In this document: piece by piece, positions 33,810 to 43,110 of the stretch
Numbering within the stretch: the stretch's first letter is position 1
How the letters are laid out: every line of letters begins with the position of its first letter
NCBI GenBank assembly: GCA_025359915.1
Contig: JANYDE010000092.1
Location: 1-51,488 of the forward strand
Source: Chamaesiphon sp. 336R_metabinner_41
Lineage (GTDB): Bacteria; Cyanobacteriota; Cyanobacteriia; Cyanobacteriales; Chamaesiphonaceae
DNA: 51,488 nucleotides
Direction of reading: 5' to 3'
The notes under the pieces: generated by a model
Told to the model about the DNA's origin: nothing
What the model saw: only the letters and a program-made list of their open reading frames with translations
Databases searched by the model: none
Position numbers and translations under genes: made by a program

Positions 33810-35165
33810 TCATGTCGGTGTTCGATCGATTGATTTATGCCAAGCTATCAGTGCTAATTGATGGACTTCGCCCCAAGGTATTTGGTGTGCTTGTGCGAGT
33901 GTAGCACAGTCATCATATTCGGGTTGAACATTAACGATCGAATCATCATCAACTAGATTATTTCGAGCAACTTTTACACGGACTGTTCCATATTTAGTCA
34001 CGACAGATTCGATCGATCTAGGTAGGATTGATCGAATCTGTCGATCTCGACGAATGCCGATCGTGCTAGTTTCTTTGAAGATGATTTGTTCGCAGTCAAT
34101 CGATCGATCTAACGGACAAATAACTGTGAGTAATATGCCAGGTCGAGATTTTTTCATCCCAATTGGTTGGGTAAATACATCCACTGCTCCAGCCTTAAAT
34201 AGTAGATCGAAAATGTACCCGATCGCTTGCGGATTGAGATCGTCAATTTGGGTAGTCAAAACCTCGATCGTTTCCAGACAATCTGGACGCACGGGAGAAG
34301 CTACTACTGATTCAGTTTCAGCTTGAGTACCCAACCACAGGCGTAAAATATTCGGAATTGGTAACTGAATCGTACCCGCACCTAAACCAATCTGCTGAAG
34401 TTGCATCGCTGGAGGTGCGCCAAATTCAGTCGCCAAAGTCACCGCAATCGCCGCACCTGTAGGAGTGACTAATTCTCGATCGATTCCATTGCTATATACT
34501 GGCACCTGACGAGACGAGAATAATTTCAGCACCGCAGGTACAGGTACAGGTAAAATTCCATGCGCCGCCCGCACTGTACCGCCACCTGTCGGTAATGGTG
34601 AAGAGTAAATTTTAGCAATATCTAGATAATCCAACCCCAGACAAGTCCCGACAATATCGACGATCGCATCCACAGCCCCGACCTCGTGAAAATGCACCTC
34701 AGATGGGTCAATTCCGTGGACAGCACCTTCTGCGATCGCTAATTGGCGGAAAACATCCAAACTCCATTGCGTCGCCCTAGCAGGCAAATTTGCCGCATTA
34801 ATCAGCTTCTCGATTTCGGGTAGATTCCGCTGCGGTGTATCGTAATGATGATGGTGATGATGGTCGGAATCTTTGGCTACGATGCTAGCTGGTGTGGGAT
34901 GATGGTGGTGAGAATGTCCATGTTCGTGGTCATGTGAATGTTTGTGATTTGATGATTTAATCGCCGTTAAATCGACATGTACCTTAGTGGCAATTTGCCC
35001 ATTGTGATGAATCTTTTCTGCCCAGATCTGATACTCAGCAGTAATCCCCAATCGATCGAGTTGAGTGGTTAAATATTCTACAGGTACGCCAGCATCTACT
35101 AATGCCCCTAAACACATATCCCCAGCGATTCCAGTTTGGCATTCTAAATAGGCAATTTTAATCAT
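33810..35165 (-). CDS. larC: Nickel-pincer cofactor biosynthesis protein LarC, 451 aa
   Basis: LarC inserts nickel into the pincer cofactor of lactate racemase and relatives. The N-terminus MIKIAYLECQTGIAGDMCLGALVDAG is the family signature, and HFHEVGAVDAIVDIVG and GMKKSRPGILLTVICP follow. A His-rich stretch at about residues 74-107 (HKHSHDHEHGHSHHHH and a run of six His) is a metal-storage-like linker, often present in the family. No LarA, LarB or LarE is in the window, so the partner enzymes are elsewhere or the protein serves another nickel enzyme. The start is ATG 35165. Confidence 0.92.
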   Translation of the reverse strand: MIKIAYLECQTGIAGDMCLGALVDAGVPVEYLTTQLDRLGITAEYQIWAEKIHHNGQIATKVHVDLTAIKSSNHKHSHDHEHGHSHHHHPTPASIVAKDSDHHHHHHYDTPQRNLPEIEKLINAANLPARATQWSLDVFRQLAIAEGAVHGIDPSEVHFHEVGAVDAIVDIVGTCLGLDYLDIAKIYSSPLPTGGGTVRAAHGILPVPVPAVLKLFSSRQVPVYSNGIDRELVTPTGAAIAVTLATEFGAPPAMQLQQIGLGAGTIQLPIPNILRLWLGTQAETESVVASPVRPDCLETIEVLTTQIDDLNPQAIGYIFDLLFKAGAVDVFTQPIGMKKSRPGILLTVICPLDRSIDCEQIIFKETSTIGIRRDRQIRSILPRSIESVVTKYGTVRVKVARNNLVDDDSIVNVQPEYDDCATLAQAHQIPWGEVHQLALIAWHKSIDRTPT

Positions 35166-35285
35166 CTGGGAATTAGAAAGTAGGGTGATTGCTAGGCTGA
35201 AGGAGAATCTCGATTTTATTTAATCATTATTTCTTAACGATTAATTGCAATTGATGTCGATCGAATAAATCTAAGCTAATAATTT

Positions 35286-35306
35286 AATTATCAATTATTA
35301 ATTATC
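35286..35306. repeat. Heptamer AATTATC-type, three copies
   Basis: AATTATC, AATTATT and AATTATC stand in tandem 10 bp before the start of the Sua5/YciO gene. The word is the same as at 17040-17067. Confidence 0.55.
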
Positions 35307-35316
35307 AATTAATTAA

Positions 35317-35958
35317 ATGGCTACTATATACGAAGTTCATCCTCAGACACCGCAGACTAGAAAAATAGACGAGATTGTAGCAGCATTGAGAAATGGTGCG
35401 GTGATGCTATATCCCACAGATACAGTTTACGCGATCGGGTGCGATCTAAAATCAAAACAGGGAGTCGATCGAGTCCGTCAGATCAAACGGATGTCCAATG
35501 ACAAGCCGCTGACTTTTTTGTGTCAATCTTTATCTAATATATCCGAATATGCCGTCGTCTCCGATCCTGCTTATCGGTTGATGAAACACCTGATTCCGGG
35601 TACATATACATTTATCCTACCAGCCACCAAGCTCGTCCCCAAACTCGTCCAAGATCCCAAGCGCAAAACCACCGGAATTAGAGTACCCAAACACCCCCTC
35701 TGTCAAATCCTGCTGGAGAGCTTGGGAAATCCAATCATTTCCGCATCCGCACATATTCAAGATGACGATGGCTATCAGCCGACATTAGGAGTCGAAAAAG
35801 CCAGATTATTCGACCATTTAGAAAAGTTGGTAGATATTATCATCGATGACGGCTCAGAATCAGGCATGGAAGGCTCGACAATCCTCGATATGACAATTGA
35901 CCCTCCCGAAGTAATTCGGGAGGGTCTAGGCTATGCTGAAGCAGCAGCTTGGCTATAA
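35317..35958 (+). CDS. Sua5/YciO/YrdC-family L-threonylcarbamoyladenylate-synthase-like protein, 213 aa
   Basis: The family makes threonylcarbamoyl-AMP for tRNA t6A synthesis; YciO-type members may have a related role. YPTDTVYAIGCD, KRMSNDKPLTFLC (the KRxxxxKPL motif) and GSTILDM are visible, and the N-terminus lacks any extension. The length matches the single-domain form and there is no C-terminal Sua5 domain. It starts at ATG 35317, next to a heptamer array. It is divergent from larC with a 151-bp gap, which may hold both promoters. Confidence 0.9.
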   Translation: MATIYEVHPQTPQTRKIDEIVAALRNGAVMLYPTDTVYAIGCDLKSKQGVDRVRQIKRMSNDKPLTFLCQSLSNISEYAVVSDPAYRLMKHLIPGTYTFILPATKLVPKLVQDPKRKTTGIRVPKHPLCQILLESLGNPIISASAHIQDDDGYQPTLGVEKARLFDHLEKLVDIIIDDGSESGMEGSTILDMTIDPPEVIREGLGYAEAAAWL

Positions 35959-36000
35959 ATGAGACACCGATCTAAATCCCTTCTAGCAAGATCGGCGTGT

Positions 36001-36238
36001 AAATCCCCTCTTGGGAGGGGTGCCCGTAGGGCAGGGTGGGTAGATCTGCGGCACACACAAACCATCTCCCAACGATCGCACCATTCAAGGATTAGCATAG
36101 TTATCTTGCTCAGTGCCAGAAGATTTGGACTGGATAGGTAGCGAAGATTTACCCACCCCGCCTGCGGCACCCCTGTCTTGTCGTTTTCTTATTCGGGGGG
36201 AACCCCCGAATAAAAACGCCGCTCCCAAGAGGGGATTT
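36001..36238. repeat. Inverted-repeat element, 238 bp, MITE-like
   Basis: Perfect 17-bp ends AAATCCCCTCTTGGGAG (36001-36017) and CTCCCAAGAGGGGATTT (36222-36238). Inside lie a second inverted pair (GGGTGGGTA 36034 / TACCCACCC 36150) and an 11-bp perfect hairpin TTATTCGGGGG...CCCCCGAATAA (36189-36213). It fills most of the 356-bp gap before the first dynamin gene; no coding sequence is supported. Confidence 0.7.
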
Positions 36239-36314
36239 TTCGGAAAGCCAATGTTACATGTTTCAGTCTGGCGGGTACCCTAGATATACGAAAAGCCGCT
36301 GAGACAGATACATA

Positions 36315-38579
36315 ATGGTGAAAAACGCGACTGAGATATTTAGCTCGATTCGGGCAGAAGTCGAGCAGATTTCGGCTGATTGGGAAAGCTTTGCCGCGAA
36401 GGTGGGGGCGGAACTTCCCGCTAGCTACCAAGCGGAATTACAACAGCTAGCAACAGATTTGACAGATGCAAAGGATGTACTCTGTGATGAATTGGCGCAT
36501 CCGACGTTAATTTTAGCCACAACTGGCACGACTAGCAGCGGGAAGAGTACGCTGGTGAATTTGCTCTGTGGGGCAGAAATATTACCCGTCGCGGTACAAG
36601 AAATGAGTGCGGGGGTAGTGACGGTAGAATATGGCGAAACTCCCGCTCTAGCGATTCACGATACCCCTGGCGCGATGTGGAAATGTGGGAGGTGGGACAA
36701 TCTCAGCGATGGGGATATTTACGATCGACTCGATCGATTGATGAAGACTTATCTTCAAAGCAAGGAAGATGAGCAGACAGGCGTAGCTTGTCCTCAGTCT
36801 ACGATTTATTATCCCTTCCGACTGGTAAAAGAGTCAAATTTACTCGATTTACCGCCAGGTACGACGGTAAAAATCATGGATTTACCAGGGCTGGCGTATG
36901 TGGGCGATGAAGGTAACGCCGCTGTGATTAGAAATTCGCGGGATGCTTTATGTTTAGTCACATATAATAGTGCGGAAACCGATCGATATAAGGTGGCTAA
37001 ACTTTTAGATGAAGTGGTAGAGCAGGTAAAAGAATTGGGCGGTTCGCCTGCAAGAATGTTATTTGTGCTCAATCGGATTGATGTCTTTCGCACTGATAAA
37101 GATTGGCCAGAAAGTGAGGAGCGATTTGTTCAGAGAACTGAAAAGGATATTAAAGCTAAATTAGCAGATTACTTGCCAGAATATACCGATGAAATTGAAA
37201 ATGTTCAAATAGTTAAACTTAGTGCTTTACCTGCACTTCTGAGTCTAGGGATGAAAAGTGATCGATCTGCTGCTACCCGATTAGATAAGAACTTTAACTT
37301 TTTGATTCCTGAAGATATCTTAGACGATCTACCTAGAAATGTTCAAAAGTGGAGTGAATACGAGTGTGGACGTGTGGCAGATGCAGTATGGCAGACATCC
37401 TATGCCGATCGATTCCATTCTCATCTAAGAAATCATGTTCAAGTCAATTTTCCTCAATTAATTACACCACAAATTATCAGCAAATTCAAAGATGCTGCGG
37501 GTTATCGATTGACTGAGTGGGCAACTCAAACTACTCGCGCGGTTATCAACAGTTCTGAAGAAAAATACCAGCAAGAATGCAAACTAATCGAGACAACAAA
37601 AGTAGATCTTAGTAGCTTTATTAAAGCTAGAGCCACTGAGTTAAAGGAACCATTCGATCGAATTGATTCAATTTTAAATGATCGCGATAGTACTGTCAAT
37701 CCATTAGAACAAGTAGAACAGATTATCACCAAACTTAAAACTACTGAAGGTTATTATCAACCGATAGCTCGAAGTTTGAGTCCGATATATGATTGGCAGA
37801 GAACCGTAACTGAAGGTGTACAAAAAACATTAGATCCTGTATTGGATTCCTTGGAAAAGGGAAAGATTTTATTAGACAGTCATACTTTTTCTGCAACTAA
37901 GAGCATCCATGTAAAGTTACTCGAAGGACATTTGCAAGATTTAATCGAGCTTAACTATAAAAATAAAGCTGGTAAACAGGTCGAGGCACGTACCGAGCAA
38001 GAAAAAAAAGATCTTCAAAGACTCAACCGTAAGTTAAATGAGCTTGCAAATGTTCTCAAATTAATTATCGATGATGTTGTCGAACAAATTTTGAATAGAG
38101 AAATGAATCGAGTACGAGACACGCTTGAAAACCTGTTTGCTTTTCATCTAGATACGCTCAAAAATGGAACTCAAGAAATTTCAATTAATTTAGGGATTAA
38201 TTTTTCTGAATCTGAGCTGATAAAAGTAGATTTTATGGGTAAATCTAATTTCTCATTTGAAGCAGGTTTTCCAGTGACAATCGGAACTTGGGAACAGCCA
38301 AAAACAGTTAAAACTGGCACCGAACGAGTATGGTGGACTGCGTGGATTTGGAAAAGAGATGTCACCGAGATTAGAATGGAAAAGTTATCAAGTGAAAATG
38401 CCAAAATTCCATCAATTGATGAGCTGGCTAGAGGATGGAAACTTCAAAAAGATTATGGTGAAGTAGAAGTACTCAAGCAAGTTGGATCTTGGTTTCAGAA
38501 GCAACTATCTAAATTTAATCAAAGTGTAGATCGGTTTCAATCAGATATAGTCCAGATAATATTTTGGTTCAGGGCTTGA
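36315..38579 (+). CDS. Dynamin-like GTPase, 754 aa
   Basis: A large GTPase of the bacterial dynamin-like group. G1 GTTSSGKST is at residues 71-79, the G2/switch region EMSAGVVTVEY at about 96-106, G3 DLPG at 189-192 and G4 NRID at 253-256. After the G domain come about 400 residues of alpha-helical, charged sequence with coiled-coil-like heptads, forming the stalk/neck. Near the C-terminus there is a beta-rich insert with several Trp (ERVWWTAWIWKRDV). No transmembrane helix is obvious; membrane contact may be through the overlapping downstream protein. The stop codon lies inside the next gene. Nearby are two more dynamin-like genes. Cellular role unknown: membrane remodelling, cell division, or phage defence are all possible. 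Confidence 0.88.
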   Translation: MVKNATEIFSSIRAEVEQISADWESFAAKVGAELPASYQAELQQLATDLTDAKDVLCDELAHPTLILATTGTTSSGKSTLVNLLCGAEILPVAVQEMSAGVVTVEYGETPALAIHDTPGAMWKCGRWDNLSDGDIYDRLDRLMKTYLQSKEDEQTGVACPQSTIYYPFRLVKESNLLDLPPGTTVKIMDLPGLAYVGDEGNAAVIRNSRDALCLVTYNSAETDRYKVAKLLDEVVEQVKELGGSPARMLFVLNRIDVFRTDKDWPESEERFVQRTEKDIKAKLADYLPEYTDEIENVQIVKLSALPALLSLGMKSDRSAATRLDKNFNFLIPEDILDDLPRNVQKWSEYECGRVADAVWQTSYADRFHSHLRNHVQVNFPQLITPQIISKFKDAAGYRLTEWATQTTRAVINSSEEKYQQECKLIETTKVDLSSFIKARATELKEPFDRIDSILNDRDSTVNPLEQVEQIITKLKTTEGYYQPIARSLSPIYDWQRTVTEGVQKTLDPVLDSLEKGKILLDSHTFSATKSIHVKLLEGHLQDLIELNYKNKAGKQVEARTEQEKKDLQRLNRKLNELANVLKLIIDDVVEQILNREMNRVRDTLENLFAFHLDTLKNGTQEISINLGINFSESELIKVDFMGKSNFSFEAGFPVTIGTWEQPKTVKTGTERVWWTAWIWKRDVTEIRMEKLSSENAKIPSIDELARGWKLQKDYGEVEVLKQVGSWFQKQLSKFNQSVDRFQSDIVQIIFWFRA

Positions 38580-39103
38580 ATTTTTTCAGACAAAACTTTA
38601 CTAATCATTTAGAGATTGCCTCTATAATTAGTATAGCTTTAATCGCCATTGCCCTTTATACATTAAAGCAAGGCAATCGATCAAGTAAGCAAGAATTGTC
38701 AACAGCGAATACAATTGATAATTCCACAACCGATGCAGTACTTTGTTTGGCAGTTCCGATTAGTCGAATAGATACAGAATTAAAGAAAATCTTGATTTTT
38801 GAATCAAAATTAGCTGTGGATGAAATTAAATTGTTAATTGATAAATCAGTTTACTTCATCGCTTGTGATGAGTCTAAGTTAGACGACTATAATCGAAAGA
38901 CCTTGAATCTAAGCGAAGAATCTATTGATTATACCGAAGATGGTGATGTTTATATTCAACTACATATACCAAATGGTAAAGCTATCATCGATCAAGACTT
39001 AAAGAGAAGCTTATCAAGAAATCTGCCCGATTACAAGGCGACAATTAAAGATATTGCTATATTAAACGATCTCACGAATATCGATCGATTCCATCGTGCT
39101 TAA
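38564..39103 (+). CDS. Single-pass membrane protein, partner of the dynamin-like GTPase, 179 aa
   Basis: An unrecognised protein with one N-terminal membrane helix (about residues 18-37, ASIISIALIAIALYTL) followed by a positively charged stretch and a soluble C-terminal domain of about 130 residues. The start is uncertain: a TTG at 38564 overlaps the dynamin gene by 16 bp, and a second TTG at 38576 overlaps its stop codon by 3 bp. Both imply translational coupling, so the two proteins are likely made together. The soluble domain could serve as a membrane anchor or adaptor for the GTPase; this is inference from gene order. Confidence 0.65.
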   Translation: MVQGLNFFRQNFTNHLEIASIISIALIAIALYTLKQGNRSSKQELSTANTIDNSTTDAVLCLAVPISRIDTELKKILIFESKLAVDEIKLLIDKSVYFIACDESKLDDYNRKTLNLSEESIDYTEDGDVYIQLHIPNGKAIIDQDLKRSLSRNLPDYKATIKDIAILNDLTNIDRFHRA

Positions 39104-39252
39104 ACAGAGACTATCAAAGATGGTGCATTACGCTCCGCGATAACACATCCTACCTAATTTAATTCTCTGCGCTCTCTGCGCCTCTGCGGTTAAAAAAACA
39201 CATCCATAGTAAATCAAATCATTATTGAATTTCTCCCCACACATCTCAAATT

Positions 39253-41523
39253 ATGGATTGGAAAACAGCATCTGCTTATTACGAAGCGAAACTAACCGAT
39301 GTCTTGAATATTCAACGACACGCATTAGATTTAGCCAAACTACCCCAAACGGGTATCTCTCAAGATCTCAGACAAATCCTGATTGATGAAGCTATCCCCG
39401 CCAATCGTCAGTTAGAGAGACTGAAGAAACGCGAATTTCGGATTGCGGTAGTCGGGTTAGAAAAAGCTGGGAAAAGTACCTTTATTAATGCGTGGTTGGA
39501 TTGCGATTTATTACCTGCAAAAGGGAGCCGCTGTACCTTTACTACTACTCAGATATTCTCTGTCGCCCATGACTCAGAGCAACGTTTAGAAGTGGAACCC
39601 CGCACCGAAGCAGACTTTTCACGGTTACTCGCCGAATTAACTCAAGCCGCTCAGGGAAATGAGAAAGCTAAGGAAGATTTAGAAACAATTAAACGCTATC
39701 AAAGTACGCTCCAACAAGTGCAGAGTGAAGGGCGCAAAACTTTTCCATTTACCCGCTTAGAAGAGATTAAAGAACCCTTACGCAAATACGTTGCTGACGA
39801 ACAATTTGCCCATGCGGTATTTGAAGCGAGATTATATACAAGCAAATTAGCCCAAGCCGAAGGGATAGTTTTTTATGATGTACCAGGATTGGATTCGGGT
39901 TTAGCCAAACACGTTGATGAATCGCGAGAAATGCTATCCGATTGCGATGCGGTAATTGTGGTGCAAAGATTCCCCAGTATTCGGGGTGCGGAATTAGAAA
40001 TTATTAAATTTACCGAACAAGGCGATCGACATGTCACCGTTGCAGATAAACTATTTGTATTCCTGAGCAATATCGACCAAAAGGGCAGCCCAGCGGCGAT
40101 GCAAGAGCATATTCAGGAAGCAATTACTGAATGGCAAAGTCGCGCTCGTTTACCCGAACATCGGGTGGTTTCGGGTTCGGCTGGCTCGTATTTAGTATTG
40201 GAAGGAATAGCCAGCGAACAAACGATCAAGGAAGTTGGAAATGTTGATGCGGTTCGTGCTAGACTGCAATCTTTAATGGAGATTGAAGATCCAGATGCTC
40301 TCATCGATACAACGGGGATTAGAGAAATTAAGGATCGGGTCGATCGTTATATAAATACCGAACGAGTTAAGATTTTACAGAAGCGGTGTGAAGCTTCGAC
40401 TACCCAAATTATCGGTACTTCCCAAAAGATTTGCGATTTGGTGAGTAAGCGGTATTCGGATAATCCCGAAGAAGCGAAACGGAAGGAAGAAAATCAGCGG
40501 CGGATCGAGTTTTCGCTCTGGTGGAAGGAACAATGGGAGCGAATTCAAGCAGATTTAGCTGACTATTATGATGGGAATATTCGCACAAATAATCGTGAGC
40601 CTTTAGTTAATCCTACTATTCAGACAGCTTTTAAAAACCGTTATCTCGCTCATGTCGATCGATTATTCAATGATTTGCGTGCTCAAACTACTCAACGTCG
40701 AGAGCTGATTTTTAAGAAACATTCTCACCCTCAATTCGATAGTGTACCAGCTAATTATGCTTGGCGCGAGGAATTGTATGCAGATATCAGTCGGATGCTA
40801 TTGGATATAGCTAAGGAATTAGCGATCGAACTTCGCGCTCAGGCTTTAGAATTGGTAAACTATCTAACATCTGCACTCTACGATAGTGAGGAAGTCAAAA
40901 ATAGACTAATTGCGAATACTGATGAATATGTAGAAGCCCTAAATCGAAGCTTGAGCGTGCTGTTTTTGCGATTTGCCAGACCGATGGTAGAATCTCTAGT
41001 TCGCGCTCCTGTAGGTAGCGAGATGCGCCAGAATATCGTTAAAAATATCGGTGTGGATATCGATATTTTAGACAATTACTATGAGGGCGAAGAGTCGGCA
41101 TTTAGCTGTCTCAAACGCTATATTAAATACGGGCGAGATTTACTATACGATCGCACTATTAGAGAGAAAATCCTGGGTATTGCCGAACCAATTGTCGAAG
41201 CATTTATAGTAGAGCCGACTTCCGAAGCGGCGGTAATTGCTGAAGTGGAAGCAGATCTAATGGCGGTAGAAACTTACTTGCGATCGGCAATATTTGAAGC
41301 CGCCGGATTTCAGCAATATTGTCTCCAAGAATTGGATCGATTGCGAGATATATTTATCAATTCTGAAGCGGTTTGGAGTGGGGTAATTCAAAATGAATGG
41401 TTGGAAGATAACCCAAAACTTTTAGCAGCGTTACCAGCGGAATTGAGAAGCCATGAAGTCGATCTAGAAGTTAGCGATAGGTTACGACAATTATCTATTG
41501 CTTTAAAGAAAATGCCTAATTAA
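39253..41523 (+). CDS. Dynamin-family GTPase, 756 aa
   Basis: A second dynamin-like GTPase, only distantly similar to the first. G1 GLEKAGKST is at residues 68-76 and G3 DVPG at 209-212. The G4 position is SNID at 272-275, in place of the usual (N/T)KxD. A long helical region (about residues 350-740) with many charged heptads forms the stalk. No transmembrane segment is visible. Length is in the usual range for bacterial dynamin-like proteins. It is 149 bp after the small membrane-protein gene and in the same direction, so it may be on the same transcript. Confidence 0.88.
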   Translation: MDWKTASAYYEAKLTDVLNIQRHALDLAKLPQTGISQDLRQILIDEAIPANRQLERLKKREFRIAVVGLEKAGKSTFINAWLDCDLLPAKGSRCTFTTTQIFSVAHDSEQRLEVEPRTEADFSRLLAELTQAAQGNEKAKEDLETIKRYQSTLQQVQSEGRKTFPFTRLEEIKEPLRKYVADEQFAHAVFEARLYTSKLAQAEGIVFYDVPGLDSGLAKHVDESREMLSDCDAVIVVQRFPSIRGAELEIIKFTEQGDRHVTVADKLFVFLSNIDQKGSPAAMQEHIQEAITEWQSRARLPEHRVVSGSAGSYLVLEGIASEQTIKEVGNVDAVRARLQSLMEIEDPDALIDTTGIREIKDRVDRYINTERVKILQKRCEASTTQIIGTSQKICDLVSKRYSDNPEEAKRKEENQRRIEFSLWWKEQWERIQADLADYYDGNIRTNNREPLVNPTIQTAFKNRYLAHVDRLFNDLRAQTTQRRELIFKKHSHPQFDSVPANYAWREELYADISRMLLDIAKELAIELRAQALELVNYLTSALYDSEEVKNRLIANTDEYVEALNRSLSVLFLRFARPMVESLVRAPVGSEMRQNIVKNIGVDIDILDNYYEGEESAFSCLKRYIKYGRDLLYDRTIREKILGIAEPIVEAFIVEPTSEAAVIAEVEADLMAVETYLRSAIFEAAGFQQYCLQELDRLRDIFINSEAVWSGVIQNEWLEDNPKLLAALPAELRSHEVDLEVSDRLRQLSIALKKMPN

Positions 41524-41533
41524 ACGGGCTGCG

Positions 41534-41566
41534 AGATCCCCGACTTCTTAGAGAAGTCGGGGATCT
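41534..41566 (+). terminator. Perfect 15-bp hairpin, likely terminator of the dynamin-family gene
   Basis: AGATCCCCGACTTCT pairs perfectly with AGAAGTCGGGGATCT around TAG, 11 bp after the stop codon. No U tract follows. This hairpin word is a common cyanobacterial intergenic repeat. Confidence 0.6.
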
Positions 41567-41609
41567 GTCATCACGAAGGTATTTGATTATCGATCGTTGA
41601 TACTGGGGA

Positions 41610-41665
41610 GGGCGGGTTCGTTCGGTAGTTATTTTTAATGCGGAAATATTAGCATAAACCCGCCC
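41610..41665. repeat. Inverted repeat GGGCGGGTT...AACCCGCCC
   Basis: GGGCGGGTT (41610-41618) and AACCCGCCC (41657-41665) flank an AT-rich core. It lies just upstream of the truncated dynamin gene. Confidence 0.55.
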
Positions 41666-41700
41666 CTACAGATCCGTGTCTGCAAAAAAATATTGTAACT

Positions 41701-43110
41701 ATGCTGCTGAAATACATCGATCGAGAAGTCAAGAAAATTAAACGAGAATGGCAAACTCATCGACGGAAGATAGCTAAACAAATTTCGCCATCTCAACGAG
41801 CGATCTTGACAGAGTTGGACGATATATTTTTCAATGCTATCAACAAACTATTAGTAGACTTACAATCGCCAACATTAACGATCGTCACTACAGGTACAAC
41901 CAGCAGCGGCAAAAGTACGTTAGTCAATCTATTATGTGGAGCAGAAATTATCCCTGTAGCAGTGCAAGAAATGAGCGCGGGATTGGTAACGATCGAATAT
42001 AATCAAAATACTGCTATTCATATTGATCGAACCCCTGGTGCATTATGGGAGTGTGGGGACTGGTATAATATCAGCGATCGCGAAATATCCGATCGATTAA
42101 CTGGGGTAATGAATGGTTATCTCGAAGCTAAATATAATGGCTCGATCGATATTAGTTATCCCCAAATTAGGATCGAGTATCCAATTCGCTTATTATCCCC
42201 AGATAGCCGCTTGCAATTACCCGAAGGGATAAAGTTACGAATTGTTGATTTACCTGGACTATCTCACCAAGAAGATATAGAAAATTTGTCTTTATTAAAG
42301 ACTTGCAATCGAGCATTATTTTTAGTTACTTATAATAGTGCGGAAACTGATCGACAAAAGGTAAATATGCTCTTGCAGGGCGTAGTAGAGCAACTGAAGA
42401 TAATTGGTGGTTTGTCAAAGAATATGTGGTTTATATTCAATCGCATCAATGTTTTTCATAGCGATAAAGATCGGGTAGCGAGTGAAGAGAAGTTTATCGA
42501 TCAAACTAAATCGGAAATCGACAAGTTATTAACCAATCATCATTTACAGATTGAACCAAATCAAGTCGCTAAAATCTCGACAATGCCAGCTTTATTATCA
42601 TTATTAATGAGCAGTAAAGATGAGAATAAACGCACTGAAGCTGCGAGTAGATTAGATCGTAACTTTAACTTTTTGATACCTGATGATATTGCTAATAATT
42701 TACCGATAAATCTAGCTAAATGGAGTCCGGCTGAATGCGATCGAGTAGCAGCAGCAATTTGGGATGTATCATATGGGAAAGAATTCGATCGACTGCTGAT
42801 CGATAATATTCAGACTAATTTAACCGATTTAATTTTCTTGCCAATTATTCGGGACTTCGAGCAGGGACTTTGCTTAGAGATAGGCAAATGGGCGGATAAA
42901 ATAAGCAAGGAAAATATCATCGAAGCCGCAAGTATTGATTATGTGAAGACTCAGAGCGATCGATTGTTGAGTAGGATCGATCGAGCTGTTAAAATATCTA
43001 TTAAATTCAGACGTATACCCACTATCTTCAAGAGATTAGGTATTTATTGGTTGATCTGGTTTGACAACTCAACTTTGATATTTAGCCGTAGACGGAAGTT
43101 CGACAAATAA
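41701..43110 (+). CDS. Truncated dynamin-like GTPase paralogue, 469 aa
   Basis: A close paralogue of the 36315 gene over its G domain: GTTSSGKSTLVNLLCGAE, EMSAGLVTIEY, DLPGLSH, LVTYNSAETDR and SRLDRNFNFLIPDDI are shared almost word for word. The G4 motif is NRIN at residues 247-250, where the full-length gene has NRID, so the Asp that reads the guanine base is replaced by Asn. The protein stops about 285 residues short: most of the helical stalk is gone, replaced by a basic tail with one hydrophobic segment (LGIYWLIW). It may be a regulatory subunit, or a decaying duplicate. The gene has a normal ATG start and no internal stop. Confidence 0.85.
   Translation: MLLKYIDREVKKIKREWQTHRRKIAKQISPSQRAILTELDDIFFNAINKLLVDLQSPTLTIVTTGTTSSGKSTLVNLLCGAEIIPVAVQEMSAGLVTIEYNQNTAIHIDRTPGALWECGDWYNISDREISDRLTGVMNGYLEAKYNGSIDISYPQIRIEYPIRLLSPDSRLQLPEGIKLRIVDLPGLSHQEDIENLSLLKTCNRALFLVTYNSAETDRQKVNMLLQGVVEQLKIIGGLSKNMWFIFNRINVFHSDKDRVASEEKFIDQTKSEIDKLLTNHHLQIEPNQVAKISTMPALLSLLMSSKDENKRTEAASRLDRNFNFLIPDDIANNLPINLAKWSPAECDRVAAAIWDVSYGKEFDRLLIDNIQTNLTDLIFLPIIRDFEQGLCLEIGKWADKISKENIIEAASIDYVKTQSDRLLSRIDRAVKISIKFRRIPTIFKRLGIYWLIWFDNSTLIFSRRRKFDK

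Noticed and set aside
36315-43110. Calling the dynamin cluster a phage defence system outright
   Set aside because: No defence-associated effector or other defence gene is adjacent, so only a general membrane-related role can be stated.
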